The translations under genes were made by a program, and so were the position numbers. This document shows positions 20,086 through 30,031 of a DNA stretch of 36,918 nt, piece after piece. The notes beneath the pieces were generated by a model. The model worked only from the letters and a program-made list of their open reading frames with translations. It was not told where the DNA came from and made no database searches. Source of the stretch: Aquificaceae bacterium (lineage in GTDB: Bacteria; Pseudomonadota; Gammaproteobacteria; Thiotrichales; Thiotrichaceae). Location of the stretch: the NCBI GenBank assembly GCA_003972955.1, contig QOAQ01000045.1, forward strand, positions 1 to 36,918, written 5' to 3'. Numbering within the stretch: position 1 is the stretch's first letter; the number at the start of each line of letters is the position of its first letter.

Positions 20086-20719
20086 GCTGATTAGTTTCTA
20101 TCGTGTCCCATATTAAGCGTGGGTCGAATGTATGTGCTGCAAACATAGTGAGTATCACAACTGCTGCAAATGCGGGTGCGCCAATGCCGGGGGTAACCGT
20201 TGCACTGTTGCCGAATTGTACCAAAGCGACTAAGAGTGCGATAACAAAAATATCGACCATTGACCATCGTCCAACAAACTCTGTTACACGATACATGACG
20301 GTGCGGTCTTTGGGTCGCCAATGTGTTTTAAAATGGATGCTAAGTAGTAACCCAAGTAGTGTGAGTAATTTAAGAATAGGTATGAAAATACTCGCAATAA
20401 AAATAAGTAAAGCAAGAGGCCATAAACCAGATTCTAAAAGGTGCATCACACCACTTAAAATAGTGGCGGGTTGTCCTTCGCCTAAATAAATAAAGGTCAT
20501 AATAGGGAAGGTATTGGCTGGGATATATAAAATTAAAGCAGCGATTAATAACGCCCATGTTCTACGTAGGCTATCAGGGTGGCGTGAATGTAAGCTGGAT
20601 TGGCAACAGGGACAATGGATAACAGAATTGGCTTCCATATTTTTAGGTAACTTACTCAAAGTATGGCAAAAATGGCAGGAAACTAATCCTGCTGTACGTG
20701 CAGTTATCATTATCCACAC
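20057..20719 (-). CDS. pqiA: PqiA-like single-domain membrane protein (second half-protein)
   Basis: CHFCHTLSKLP, CPCCQSSLHSRHPDSLRRTWALLIAALILYIPANTFPIM; overlaps pqiB. Confidence 0.88.
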   Translation of the reverse strand: MWIMITARTAGLVSCHFCHTLSKLPKNMEANSVIHCPCCQSSLHSRHPDSLRRTWALLIAALILYIPANTFPIMTFIYLGEGQPATILSGVMHLLESGLWPLALLIFIASIFIPILKLLTLLGLLLSIHFKTHWRPKDRTVMYRVTEFVGRWSMVDIFVIALLVALVQFGNSATVTPGIGAPAFAAVVILTMFAAHTFDPRLIWDTIETNQLDSEDNNGK

Positions 20720-21360
20720 CTGTTTTTTGTTCTTAGTTTATTCCATACATCGTGGGGGTTTAGGGAATGACTTAGTAAGGTTAACGATAAGATTAATAAG
20801 CAAAAGGCGTAGAGAGAAGTACCTAATATCACATCAGCAATATCGCCTAGTTTTACCAATGTGACTAAAATTGCCAACATTAAAATTTCTAACATTCCCC
20901 ATGCATCGGTACTGCGTAAAAAGCGAAAAATAGGAGCAGTATAACGGTTTATATTATTGGTTTTTACTTGAAGAAGAATATAGATTGTTCCAATTAATGT
21001 TGTTGCAGGAAAAATAATGGTTGTAAGCAACATCAACAGACTTAATAAGGGTTGACCTTCATTAAATAAGGATAATGCAGCCGTTAACAGCGTACCTTCT
21101 TGTACCAAACCAAGTGCTTTAAGTGATAATAAAGGAAAAAGATTAGAAATAATAAATAAAATCAAGCCAGTGATAGCAAAAGCAAGACTGCGGTTGATGG
21201 AGTTTTCTTGGTTTTTAAATAAAGTTGCATGGCAACGCAAGCAGTGAGCAATTTGATTTTTGGAAAGAGGGGGGATTGTCTGGATTAAATCACAATCAGG
21301 GCAAGCAATTTTACTTATTTGTGTATCTATTTGGGGGGGATTTGAGCTATTAGATTTCAT
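20710..21360 (-). CDS. pqiA: PqiA-like single-domain membrane protein (first half-protein)
   Basis: ACPDCDLIQTIPPLSKNQIAHCLRCHATLF; ISNLFPLLSLKALG; overlaps the next gene. Confidence 0.88.
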   Translation of the reverse strand: MKSNSSNPPQIDTQISKIACPDCDLIQTIPPLSKNQIAHCLRCHATLFKNQENSINRSLAFAITGLILFIISNLFPLLSLKALGLVQEGTLLTAALSLFNEGQPLLSLLMLLTTIIFPATTLIGTIYILLQVKTNNINRYTAPIFRFLRSTDAWGMLEILMLAILVTLVKLGDIADVILGTSLYAFCLLILSLTLLSHSLNPHDVWNKLRTKNRCG

Positions 21361-21483
21361 TCGCTCATTCTGCCAGATTTTTATTACAAAATCTGTAGTA
21401 GTTTTTTTACCTTGTCAAAGGTTGCAATGTAGAGATGGATCATCATGGGATGCTGTAGGGCTGCCTCCTATTTAATCGTAGGC

Positions 21484-21562
21484 GTAGGGTCGGTGAAGTT
21501 TACGGAATCGACTAAGTTCGAGTAGTATCATGGTCGGTTTCGCAAAGCTACACCGACCCTAC
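21484..21562. repeat. Short inverted-repeat element with 12-bp perfect ends
   Basis: gtagggtcggtg ... caccgaccctac, 79 bp, intergenic between pqiA and glmM. Confidence 0.7.
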
Positions 21563-21624
21563 AAAAGAGAATAAAGTGTTCACTGGGATATGAAGGATGC
21601 CTATTTCTTCTAATTTTAATCGAC

Positions 21625-22974
21625 TTAATCAGAGACGCCTTTAGAAATATTTTCTACAACAAGGGCTATATCTTCAGCAAGTTGTTCCGTTTCATCAGGC
21701 TTATCACCTTCAACCATGACGCGAATTAAAGGTTCTGTTCCCGAGGCTCTAAGGAGTACACGCCCACGGTCACCTAATTGTGCTTCTGCACGTTTAACAG
21801 CATCTTGAATTTCGGCATTATTTTTGAAGTCAATCGTCTTAGAGATGCGAACATTCTTTAAAGTTTGTGGATACTTTTTCATAACTTGTTTGAGTTCGTG
21901 TAGTGATTTTCCGCTACTAATCATTGCATTTAGTACTTGAAGGGCAGCGATAGTGCCGTCACCTGTCGGAATTTTATCCCTAATGATAACGTGTCCAGAG
22001 CCTTCACCGCCTAATATGCCATCATATTTGCGTAAGAGTTCCATAACGTAACGATCACCAACATCGGCTCGATGAAAATTTAGTCCAAGCTTTTCGATTG
22101 ATTGTTGTAGTCCTAGGTTACTCATCAGAGTACCAACGACATCCTTTCCTAATGTACCTTCTTGATGTTTGTAATGGGCAATAATTGCTATCGCTTCGTC
22201 ACCATCTACCGTTTCACCTTTATGATCGACCATCATTAGGCGGTCACCATCACCATCAAGTGCTATTCCAATATCTGCCTCATACTTTTTTACTTTTTTA
22301 GTCAGTGTTGCTAAGGAGGTTGCACCACAATGATGGTTAATATTAAGACCATTTGGTTCATCTGCAATGGTAATAATTTCAGCACCTAACTCTGTTAGTA
22401 CATGCGGTGATACTTGGTAAGTCGCGCCGTTGGCACAATCTAGAATAATTCGTAAAGAGCTAAATGAAATATCAGCAGGTACAGCGCGTTTACAAAATTC
22501 GATATAACGCCCTCCTGCATCATCAATGCGTATGACTTTTCCTAACCGAGCGGAGCTAACGGTTTCAATTTCACGGTCTAAATAATTTTCAATTTCTTCT
22601 TCTATCTCATCAGCAAGCTTTGTGCCTTCTGAGGAGAAAAATTTCACGCCATTATCTTGATAAGGATTATGCGATGCACTGATTACAATGCCCGCCGATG
22701 CGCGGAATGTGCGTGTTAGATAAGAAACAGCAGGAGTTGGCATAGGCCCAAGTAAACGTACATCGACACCTGCGGCAACCAGCCCTGCTTGTAGAGCGGT
22801 TTCTAGCATGTAGCCAGATATACGCGTGTCTTTGCCAATAACAACTAAAGGATGCCCTTTTTTGGTTAATACTTTTCCTGCTGCCCAACCTAGCTTTAAG
22901 GCAAAATCAGGTGTCATGGGAGATTTGCCAATTTCGCCACGGATACCATCTGTTCCGAAGTATTTTCTGCTCAT
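21625..22974 (-). CDS. glmM: Phosphoglucosamine mutase
   Basis: MSRKYFGTDGIRGEIG, VISASHNPYQDNGVKFF, ALDGDGDRLMMVD, GGEGSGHVI, RASGTEPLIRVMVEG. Listed ORF start at 23007 is upstream of the canonical start. Confidence 0.96.
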   Translation of the reverse strand: MSRKYFGTDGIRGEIGKSPMTPDFALKLGWAAGKVLTKKGHPLVVIGKDTRISGYMLETALQAGLVAAGVDVRLLGPMPTPAVSYLTRTFRASAGIVISASHNPYQDNGVKFFSSEGTKLADEIEEEIENYLDREIETVSSARLGKVIRIDDAGGRYIEFCKRAVPADISFSSLRIILDCANGATYQVSPHVLTELGAEIITIADEPNGLNINHHCGATSLATLTKKVKKYEADIGIALDGDGDRLMMVDHKGETVDGDEAIAIIAHYKHQEGTLGKDVVGTLMSNLGLQQSIEKLGLNFHRADVGDRYVMELLRKYDGILGGEGSGHVIIRDKIPTGDGTIAALQVLNAMISSGKSLHELKQVMKKYPQTLKNVRISKTIDFKNNAEIQDAVKRAEAQLGDRGRVLLRASGTEPLIRVMVEGDKPDETEQLAEDIALVVENISKGVSD

Positions 22975-23136
22975 TATTATTACTCTGTCGCTAAAGTAGA
23001 TAGGCACTTACTATATGCTATCTTTATTGAATATTACGAAAGTATAGCAGTTATATAGAAAGACTCTATTCGGGCTGATTATTGGTATTAGAAGCATAAT
23101 GTGACACGTTCTTTTGTACTATTGGTACTGAGCTAA

Positions 23137-23164
23137 TATCCATTATCCATTATCCATTATTCAT
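23137..23164. repeat. Heptanucleotide tandem repeat, TATCCAT x3 plus TATTCAT
   Basis: Direct reading: tatccat tatccat tatccat tattcat. Confidence 0.9.
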
Positions 23165-23307
23165 AAGCCCATTATGTACCATCAGCATCTTGGGCTATCT
23201 ATTTTGTCCATTCGGGATAATCTGATTTTATTATCATATATTTTTCTCTGATCTTATTTTGCTAGTATAATGTTTTGATATACATCTAATAAAAAAACTA
23301 TATCACT

Positions 23308-26100
23308 ATGAAAAGTATACTCTACGCGGCTATTTTCTTCCTGCTCTCTGCAACTGCTTCAGCTTTGTTTTATCGCTCGAATGAGTGGGTTATTGTTATT
23401 TTAGCGACAGGACTAGGTTTTGTTTTAGGTCGAGTCAATCAATTACAAAGTGATATGAATGCTTTGAAATCAGCATTAGCCGCAGACTGGGAGAAACGAG
23501 AAAAGTCTCAAGGTATTCCAGCAAATGCTAAGGACGAAGCCACGCAAGCGGTAAAAAAAGAGACAGAACAACAAGCACAGCCTGCAATCGTAGGGAATGA
23601 TATTGATGAACCCCCAGAGATTGTAAAGCCACACAAGATAAAGCCATCAACAAGTCCAATAGTCACTCCTGACCCTATTCAAAAAATCGCTATCCCTCAA
23701 GAACCAAGTAGTGTCGATAAACTCACTGCTATGATTAAAAACTATTTTACAGGGGGGAATTTATTCGTTCGTGTGGGAATTCTTATCCTATTTTTCGGTG
23801 TGTCATTTTTATTAAAATATGCTTCCGATGCAGGTTTCTTCCCCATTGAGTATCGCCTGATGTCTGTTGCTCTAGGGGCTATTGCGTTACTGCTTTTTGG
23901 TTGGCGTTTAAGGCAAACAAAACAAGCCTATGGATTATTATTACAGGGGGCAGGAGTCGGTATTCTTTATCTCGATATTTTCGCTGCCTTTAGTTTGTAT
24001 CAATTAATCCCACCACTACCTGCTTTTGCTTTGATGTTTGTTGTGAGCATGTTTGCAGCGGCTTTAGCAGTATTACAAGACTCTCGCTCTTTAGCGGTTC
24101 TAGGATTTACAGGTGGTTTTCTAGCGCCTATCTTGGCATCGACAGGTTCGAATAATTACGTGGGACTTTTCAGTTATTACGTGTTATTGAACGTCGCGAT
24201 TGTCGTTATCGCATGGTTTAAGGCATGGAGAGAACTTAATTTATTAGGCTTCTTTTTTACCTTTATTGTCGGTACAGCATGGGGCGTGACAAAATACGTT
24301 CCTGAAAATTTTAGTACAACCGAACCTTTTTTGATTATTTTCTTCTTATTTTACGTCTTAATAGCTGTTTTATTTGCCCTGCGTCAACCGCCTAAACTAC
24401 GTGGCTATGTGGATGGCAGTTTATTGTTTGGCGTACCTTTAGCCGCTTCTGGTTTGCAATATGGTCTCGTTAAAGATTTTGAATACGGTATCTCAATCTC
24501 ATCGTTTACAATGGGCGCATTTTATTTGATCCTCGCATGGGGCTTATGGAAACGTGCGGGTGATGGACTGAAATTATTATCAGAAGCTTTCCTTGCTTTA
24601 GGCGTTATTTTCGCATCATTAGCGATACCGTTTGCTTTAGCGCCTACACATACCGCAGCCGCTTGGGGTTTAGAGGGATTAGGTTTGATGTGGCTTGGTT
24701 CGCGTCAAAACCGTTTATCGGTGCGTTTCTTTGGTTTATTACTGCAAGCTGGAGCAGGCGTTTTTGTCGCGGTGGGCGTTGTGTCTTATCGTGCGACGGT
24801 AGAAATGCCCTTTATTAATGCTACTTTTATTAGCGCAATGATGATGGCGATAGCAGGGGGTTTATCTGCTAGATTATTATCAGTCGCCTTTAACGGTCGT
24901 CGAAGCTGGGAAAAGCCTCTGGCTACGATCCTATTAATATGGGGTTTAGTCTGGTTATATGGTGGCGTTATGTCGCAAGTTATCGACTATTATGGTGAAA
25001 AATGGTTAGAAGCTACTTTTTTACTACTTTCTGCGGCTGTGAGTCTTATCTTTATGCTGGCAGCATTGCGTACAAAACCACAGTGGAAACAAGCATGGAT
25101 AGTGTCTTTAGGCTTGTTGGTTGTCATGGTGATGGTCGCCTTAACGCAATTAAATGGTGTACTGTTTAACCCTTATCAAGACCATCCTTTTCGTGATGGT
25201 GGCTTGTTAACATGGCCTATAGCTTTAACTGTTTTCTATACAGTTCTTTTTCAAGTAGATAAACAACAGCTTTACGGCAGTTATCGCGGCATTATTCATA
25301 GTGTTGCCGCGATATTATTGGTTGCACTAATCACATGGGAGGGAATGAATCAGTTATTACACTTTGTTCCTAGCGAAAGTGGCTGGGCTAAATTATGGTT
25401 AGCAATACCCGCTACCATCGCTCTGTGGCTAATAGTTAAAAGTCAGTTCTGGCCAATCGCATTAAACCGTAGCAGCTATCAACAACAGGCAGGGACAGCC
25501 TTGGCTATTTACCTTATTCTATGGGGATTCCTTGCCGTTATTGCACGAGGCAACTCCGAACCATTACCGTGGATACCACTCTTAAATCCTTTAGATATTA
25601 CCTTAGCGATTGTCTTGCTAACGCTTTATAAGTGGTGGCAATCTATTAGTCATGAGGAAATTATGGCAAATATCAGCCAGTTTAAACCTAATAAAAGCAT
25701 GTTTGCGATTAGTATCGCAGGGCTGACCTTTATGTGGCTAAACTTTACTTTATTTCGCATTGCAACTCACTGGTTTGATGTACCATATACTGCTCAGGGT
25801 TTATATCACTCAGGTTTAGTGCAGACTTCCGTTTCCGTATTGTGGGCGCTATCGGGTGTGATGTTAACGATATTTGCCAGTAAGAAAAAAATGCGTACTG
25901 TATGGATTGCAGGCGGGATTTTATTAGGGCTAGTGGTACTAAAACTCTTTACGGTTGATCTTTCGACCTTGAGTAATTTATCACGCATTATTTCATTCTT
26001 GGTCGTCGGTTTGTTGCTGACCAGTATTGGTTATTTTGCCCCTTTACCCTCTTATGAAGATGAGAGTGATAACAATAAGCGAGGGATAAGTGATGACTAG
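23308..26100 (+). CDS. DUF2339-family polytopic membrane protein
   Basis: 930 aa, many TM segments; NLFVRVGILILFFGVSFLLKYASD, GGFLAPILASTG; partner of a DUF3999-like protein. Confidence 0.85.
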   Translation: MKSILYAAIFFLLSATASALFYRSNEWVIVILATGLGFVLGRVNQLQSDMNALKSALAADWEKREKSQGIPANAKDEATQAVKKETEQQAQPAIVGNDIDEPPEIVKPHKIKPSTSPIVTPDPIQKIAIPQEPSSVDKLTAMIKNYFTGGNLFVRVGILILFFGVSFLLKYASDAGFFPIEYRLMSVALGAIALLLFGWRLRQTKQAYGLLLQGAGVGILYLDIFAAFSLYQLIPPLPAFALMFVVSMFAAALAVLQDSRSLAVLGFTGGFLAPILASTGSNNYVGLFSYYVLLNVAIVVIAWFKAWRELNLLGFFFTFIVGTAWGVTKYVPENFSTTEPFLIIFFLFYVLIAVLFALRQPPKLRGYVDGSLLFGVPLAASGLQYGLVKDFEYGISISSFTMGAFYLILAWGLWKRAGDGLKLLSEAFLALGVIFASLAIPFALAPTHTAAAWGLEGLGLMWLGSRQNRLSVRFFGLLLQAGAGVFVAVGVVSYRATVEMPFINATFISAMMMAIAGGLSARLLSVAFNGRRSWEKPLATILLIWGLVWLYGGVMSQVIDYYGEKWLEATFLLLSAAVSLIFMLAALRTKPQWKQAWIVSLGLLVVMVMVALTQLNGVLFNPYQDHPFRDGGLLTWPIALTVFYTVLFQVDKQQLYGSYRGIIHSVAAILLVALITWEGMNQLLHFVPSESGWAKLWLAIPATIALWLIVKSQFWPIALNRSSYQQQAGTALAIYLILWGFLAVIARGNSEPLPWIPLLNPLDITLAIVLLTLYKWWQSISHEEIMANISQFKPNKSMFAISIAGLTFMWLNFTLFRIATHWFDVPYTAQGLYHSGLVQTSVSVLWALSGVMLTIFASKKKMRTVWIAGGILLGLVVLKLFTVDLSTLSNLSRIISFLVVGLLLTSIGYFAPLPSYEDESDNNKRGISDD

Positions 26101-27457
26101 ATTCTCATGTTTTTTATTGAGCTTGCTATTTTTAGCGACAGTGGCATTTGCAGAACAGGATTTAACACCCCAAAACTTTAGTTTTAAAGCACCATTAGCT
26201 GGTGGTGAGAGTTCATTGCGTCAAGTTGATTTACCAAATGCTATTTTGCAAGGCATGATGCGTAATGACTTGGGGGATTTGCGTGTTTTTAATGCAGCAG
26301 GGCAGATTGTTCCACACACCTTTGTGCGAGGTGTCACACAAAAAACATCACAAGATCGTCCCCTTGTTTTTTATCCTTTTGATAAAGAACAATCCGCTAA
26401 TCCTGCCTCTATTCGTATTCACATAGAGCAAAAAGGCATACAACAACGTGTTGATGTTCAAAGTCAGAAGGCAAGCCAAGATGCTAAAAAGCAGAATGAG
26501 TTTCAATACATTATTGAAAATACACTGAGTCAGAATAATGCCAACCAACAACTCTGCCGTTTGGATCTTGATTGGCAACAGCCTAAAGATAGTATGGTGC
26601 TACCATTAAAAATCGAAAGTAGTCGTGATCTGCAACATTGGTCGTTATTAAGCAGCCGTAAAACAGTATCAAAACTTAACTATGCAGGTTCACAGTTATT
26701 ACGTTCATATATTGATATACCTTGTACAACACAACGCTATTTACGTTTGCAATGGCTGAAACCAGAGCAAAATATCAAACTGATAAAAATAACAGGACGC
26801 TACCGTCAAGCAGGTAGTAAAAAAATGCAATGGGATAATCTAGGCAAGCCACAGGTTAATAATCAAGGGGAGTGGTTATTTGAAAATAAAAGTGTTGCGC
26901 CTATTGCTCGTTTATCTTTAAACGCACCCAGCAATGGCGTTTTGTATAAAGGGCAACTGTTTTCCAGAGCGACTAAAAAATCCAAATGGAGAAGACAGCA
27001 AAGTATTATCCAATATCGCCTTAAAATGGGTGAGTCAGAGCTGAAAAGTGATGCCGTCGAGCTTTATAATGGGGGCGATAAATACTGGAAAATTAAGCTA
27101 AGTGGAGAAACTAAATTTAGTGAAAGCCAGTTACCAGACATAAACGTAAGCCGACAGCAACAGCAAATTATCTACCTAGCGCAGGGTGCAGAACCTTTTA
27201 CATTGGTCTATGGCAATAGTGAGGTTAAACCAGCGAGTGACAGTGGTATTACACAACTTATCAGAACATTAACAGAGACAGGTAGTAATCCAGATATTGC
27301 AACAATCGCTGATATTGTAAAAATTACGGATAAAGTAGAGGTAGCTCAAAAAACACCTTGGAAAATCATTGCCTTGTGGTTGGTTTTACTATTAGGAACA
27401 GCCGTGATGGGGTACATGGCATATAGCCTTTATCGGCAGATGAACAGTAAGGATTGA
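26090..27457 (+). CDS. DUF3999-family exported membrane-anchored protein
   Basis: 455 aa; signal peptide, FYPF region, LVYGNSEVKPA, C-terminal TM LWLVLLLGTAVMGYMAYSLYR; overlaps the DUF2339 gene. Confidence 0.8.
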   Translation: MMTRFSCFLLSLLFLATVAFAEQDLTPQNFSFKAPLAGGESSLRQVDLPNAILQGMMRNDLGDLRVFNAAGQIVPHTFVRGVTQKTSQDRPLVFYPFDKEQSANPASIRIHIEQKGIQQRVDVQSQKASQDAKKQNEFQYIIENTLSQNNANQQLCRLDLDWQQPKDSMVLPLKIESSRDLQHWSLLSSRKTVSKLNYAGSQLLRSYIDIPCTTQRYLRLQWLKPEQNIKLIKITGRYRQAGSKKMQWDNLGKPQVNNQGEWLFENKSVAPIARLSLNAPSNGVLYKGQLFSRATKKSKWRRQQSIIQYRLKMGESELKSDAVELYNGGDKYWKIKLSGETKFSESQLPDINVSRQQQQIIYLAQGAEPFTLVYGNSEVKPASDSGITQLIRTLTETGSNPDIATIADIVKITDKVEVAQKTPWKIIALWLVLLLGTAVMGYMAYSLYRQMNSKD

Positions 27458-27477
27458 GGAGTGCCTTTTGTGATGGT

Positions 27478-27516
27478 AATCCGTGACTTCACTGTGTCTT
27501 AATAAAGTCACGGATT
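27478..27516. terminator. Hairpin between convergent genes, possible bidirectional terminator
   Basis: Perfect 12-bp stem aatccgtgactt / aagtcacggatt, 15-nt loop; weak U-tracts. Confidence 0.5.
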
Positions 27517-27531
27517 CAGATTTAAGTTGAA

Positions 27532-28359
27532 CTATGGCTTGATTTGACCGCGTAACTCTCCTTTAGGAAAAGCAGGGCTGTGAATATTAATATATAAATC
27601 TTCATTTAAAAATTTGCTGTAATTCTCTTCGGTTAATTGACTACCAGTCGGTAATTCCCATACAGAGCCATCATTTGTATTTTTTGTAAAACCGACAACA
27701 ACTTTACCACTTGCTCCCGCAGCACCCATATGGATATGAGCAGCTTTAGCATCATTAAGATCAGTTAGTTTAATATTAGCTCTTAACTTATGATCTCCTG
27801 ATGTTTCAACGGTGACATAAGCATGTCCTGATGCTGTAGAGGCATTTGGTGGTACTTGATTTGCGCCTGAAAGTTCTACTCTAGCGACTTTGTAAGTGTC
27901 AGGAATAATCTGACCTCTTACTTCTCCCGCAGGATGGCTTTGAGTATGTACATTAATATATAAACCTGCTTTTAAAAGTGTTTCTAGTTGAGCAGCATTG
28001 AGCTGACTTCCATTGGGTACGGTAAATTTATTAGGATTATTTGGATCTTGTGTTAAGGCAATCATCACGCCGCCATTTTTACCTGCATCACCACCATGAA
28101 TATGGGCTGCTGTTGGGTTTCCTGTGGTGTTTTCTACCGTGATACTGCCACTAATAGCACCTGTTGAGGTATCTATTTTGATATTTCCTGATCCTTTTCT
28201 ATTGCCTGTTACAGGAGGGTTTTCCTGATCTCCTGAGAGTGAAATAGAGATACTTTCTGTATTTGACGAGCTTGAATCACAGGCACTTATTCCTGTCATA
28301 ATGACGGCAAATGAAGCTGCGAGGGTTAGTGTCTTTATATGACCATTTAGATGAAACAT
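27532..28359 (-). CDS. Lipoprotein with two tandem CHRD domains
   Basis: Lipobox ISAC; two copies of LSG..(E/Q)NPPVTGN ... AAHIH.G.AG..G.V ... LYIN(V/I)H(T/S)..(H/F)P.GE(V/L)RGQI.P. Confidence 0.9.
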   Translation of the reverse strand: MFHLNGHIKTLTLAASFAVIMTGISACDSSSSNTESISISLSGDQENPPVTGNRKGSGNIKIDTSTGAISGSITVENTTGNPTAAHIHGGDAGKNGGVMIALTQDPNNPNKFTVPNGSQLNAAQLETLLKAGLYINVHTQSHPAGEVRGQIIPDTYKVARVELSGANQVPPNASTASGHAYVTVETSGDHKLRANIKLTDLNDAKAAHIHMGAAGASGKVVVGFTKNTNDGSVWELPTGSQLTEENYSKFLNEDLYINIHSPAFPKGELRGQIKP

Positions 28360-28632
28360 AATTTCTCCCGATTTAATTACTTTATAATTAGCTATGATGA
28401 TGTGTATTAAATAGGTGACTAATAAATCTACTTAAAATACATCGTGTGAACGTACAAAATTATAAACACCTAGCGCAGCTTATCTATTCCAACTTATTGT
28501 GATTATTTTAAATAATCTATATTAATCATCTATTTATAAAATATATTTTTTATTATTGAATAATAATCGTTAGAAAGTGTTAGTAGAAGTGAAGAGATAG
28601 CAATTAGATATATCACCACTAAGGACTATAAA

Positions 28633-29136
28633 GTGAGTCAATTTCTGACTGAAGTAGAAAACTGTATACCCGCATTGCGACGCTATGCTCATGCCTTAGC
28701 GTATGACAGTATGGAAGCAGATGAGTTAGTGCAAGACTGTTTAGAGCGCGCACTGCGTAAACGTTTTTTATGGAAACCAACCTCATCAGTAAGGGCATGG
28801 CTATTTACCATGCTACATAATATCAATGCCAATAAAGTACGAAAAGTTAAGCGACAACCTGTTGTATCAAGCTTAGAGAATGATATTGATAAAACATTAC
28901 ATCCTATTGATTCCGATATGGGAATAAGAGATATTAAAACGTGTCTACGACAACTGCCTGAGCAACAGCAACATATTTTACTACTCGTTGCATTAGAAGG
29001 AATGAGTTATAAAGAAGTGGGGAAAATTCTTAATATTCCAGTCGGAACGGTTATGTCACGTTTATCTCGGGCAAGAGAAGCATTACGAACAATAATGACG
29101 GCAGCACAAACGCCACGATTGAGGCGCGTAAAATGA
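28633..29136 (+). CDS. ECF-type RNA polymerase sigma factor
   Basis: 167 aa, GTG start; ADELVQDCLERALRKR, VRAWLFTMLHNI, LPEQQQHILLLVALEGMSYKEVGKILNIPVGTVMSRLSRARE. Confidence 0.95.
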   Translation: MSQFLTEVENCIPALRRYAHALAYDSMEADELVQDCLERALRKRFLWKPTSSVRAWLFTMLHNINANKVRKVKRQPVVSSLENDIDKTLHPIDSDMGIRDIKTCLRQLPEQQQHILLLVALEGMSYKEVGKILNIPVGTVMSRLSRAREALRTIMTAAQTPRLRRVK

Positions 29137-29951
29137 ATAAAAAAGACAAGACAATTCAAGAGCATGAGCTACATGCTTATGTCGATAATCAACTTGATGA
29201 TGAAAGGGTGAAAGCAGTTGAGAAATGGTTAAAAAACAATCCTCATGATGCTCAAAAAGTGTTTGATTGGCAGGGGCAAAATATAGCCATCAATAAATAC
29301 TTTGATGATGAAAAATATCAGCAAATACCCCATCAATTTGATGTAAAAAAATTATCTCAGCAAAATAGAAGATACCAATTTCAACTAGCAGCCTCTGTCA
29401 TGATGATGCTATTCACAGGGCTGATCGGTTGGTTTTCACATGCTTATTACCAGAGCGAAAGCATCCAAATAGCAGAAAACTATAATTTTGTCAGCCCCGC
29501 AGTGAGTGCGTACAAAGTCTATTCTGTGGATATAAAACACCCTGTAGAAATCTCTGCCGATAAAGAAAAACATCTGGTTAAATGGTTGTCTAATCGTTTA
29601 GGAAAACCACTGAGCACGCCACAATTATCTTCGCTTGGTTATCAGTTAGTAGGCGGGCGTTTACTCGCGGTTAAGCAAGGGCCAGCCGCACAGTTTATGT
29701 TTGAAAATAAAGCAGGAAAACGTATCACCTTATTTATTAGCAATAATCCTTCGCTACAAACCGCATCTTTTCACTTTACGGAAGAACAACAGGTGAAATC
29801 ATTTTATTGGGTTGATAAAAATTTGAGCTACGCTTTATCGGGTGATATTTCTCGTCAAGAGCTTTTAGCATTATCTCACTTGGTTTATCAACAACTAGAA
29901 GACCCGCTTCCTGTTAATCAGTTAGATAAAAAATTATTAAAGGAAGCGTAG
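29133..29951 (+). CDS. Transmembrane anti-sigma factor
   Basis: HELHAYVDNQLDDERVKAVEKWL, single TM LAASVMMMLFTGLIGWFSH; ATGA overlap with the sigma gene. Confidence 0.88.
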   Translation: MNKKDKTIQEHELHAYVDNQLDDERVKAVEKWLKNNPHDAQKVFDWQGQNIAINKYFDDEKYQQIPHQFDVKKLSQQNRRYQFQLAASVMMMLFTGLIGWFSHAYYQSESIQIAENYNFVSPAVSAYKVYSVDIKHPVEISADKEKHLVKWLSNRLGKPLSTPQLSSLGYQLVGGRLLAVKQGPAAQFMFENKAGKRITLFISNNPSLQTASFHFTEEQQVKSFYWVDKNLSYALSGDISRQELLALSHLVYQQLEDPLPVNQLDKKLLKEA

Positions 29952-30031
29952 ACTAAATTAAACCTAATAACCGTTCAGACAGATACCTTCTGAAATTTGT
30001 CAGCTCACGACGAAAAATGTGATAAATACTG

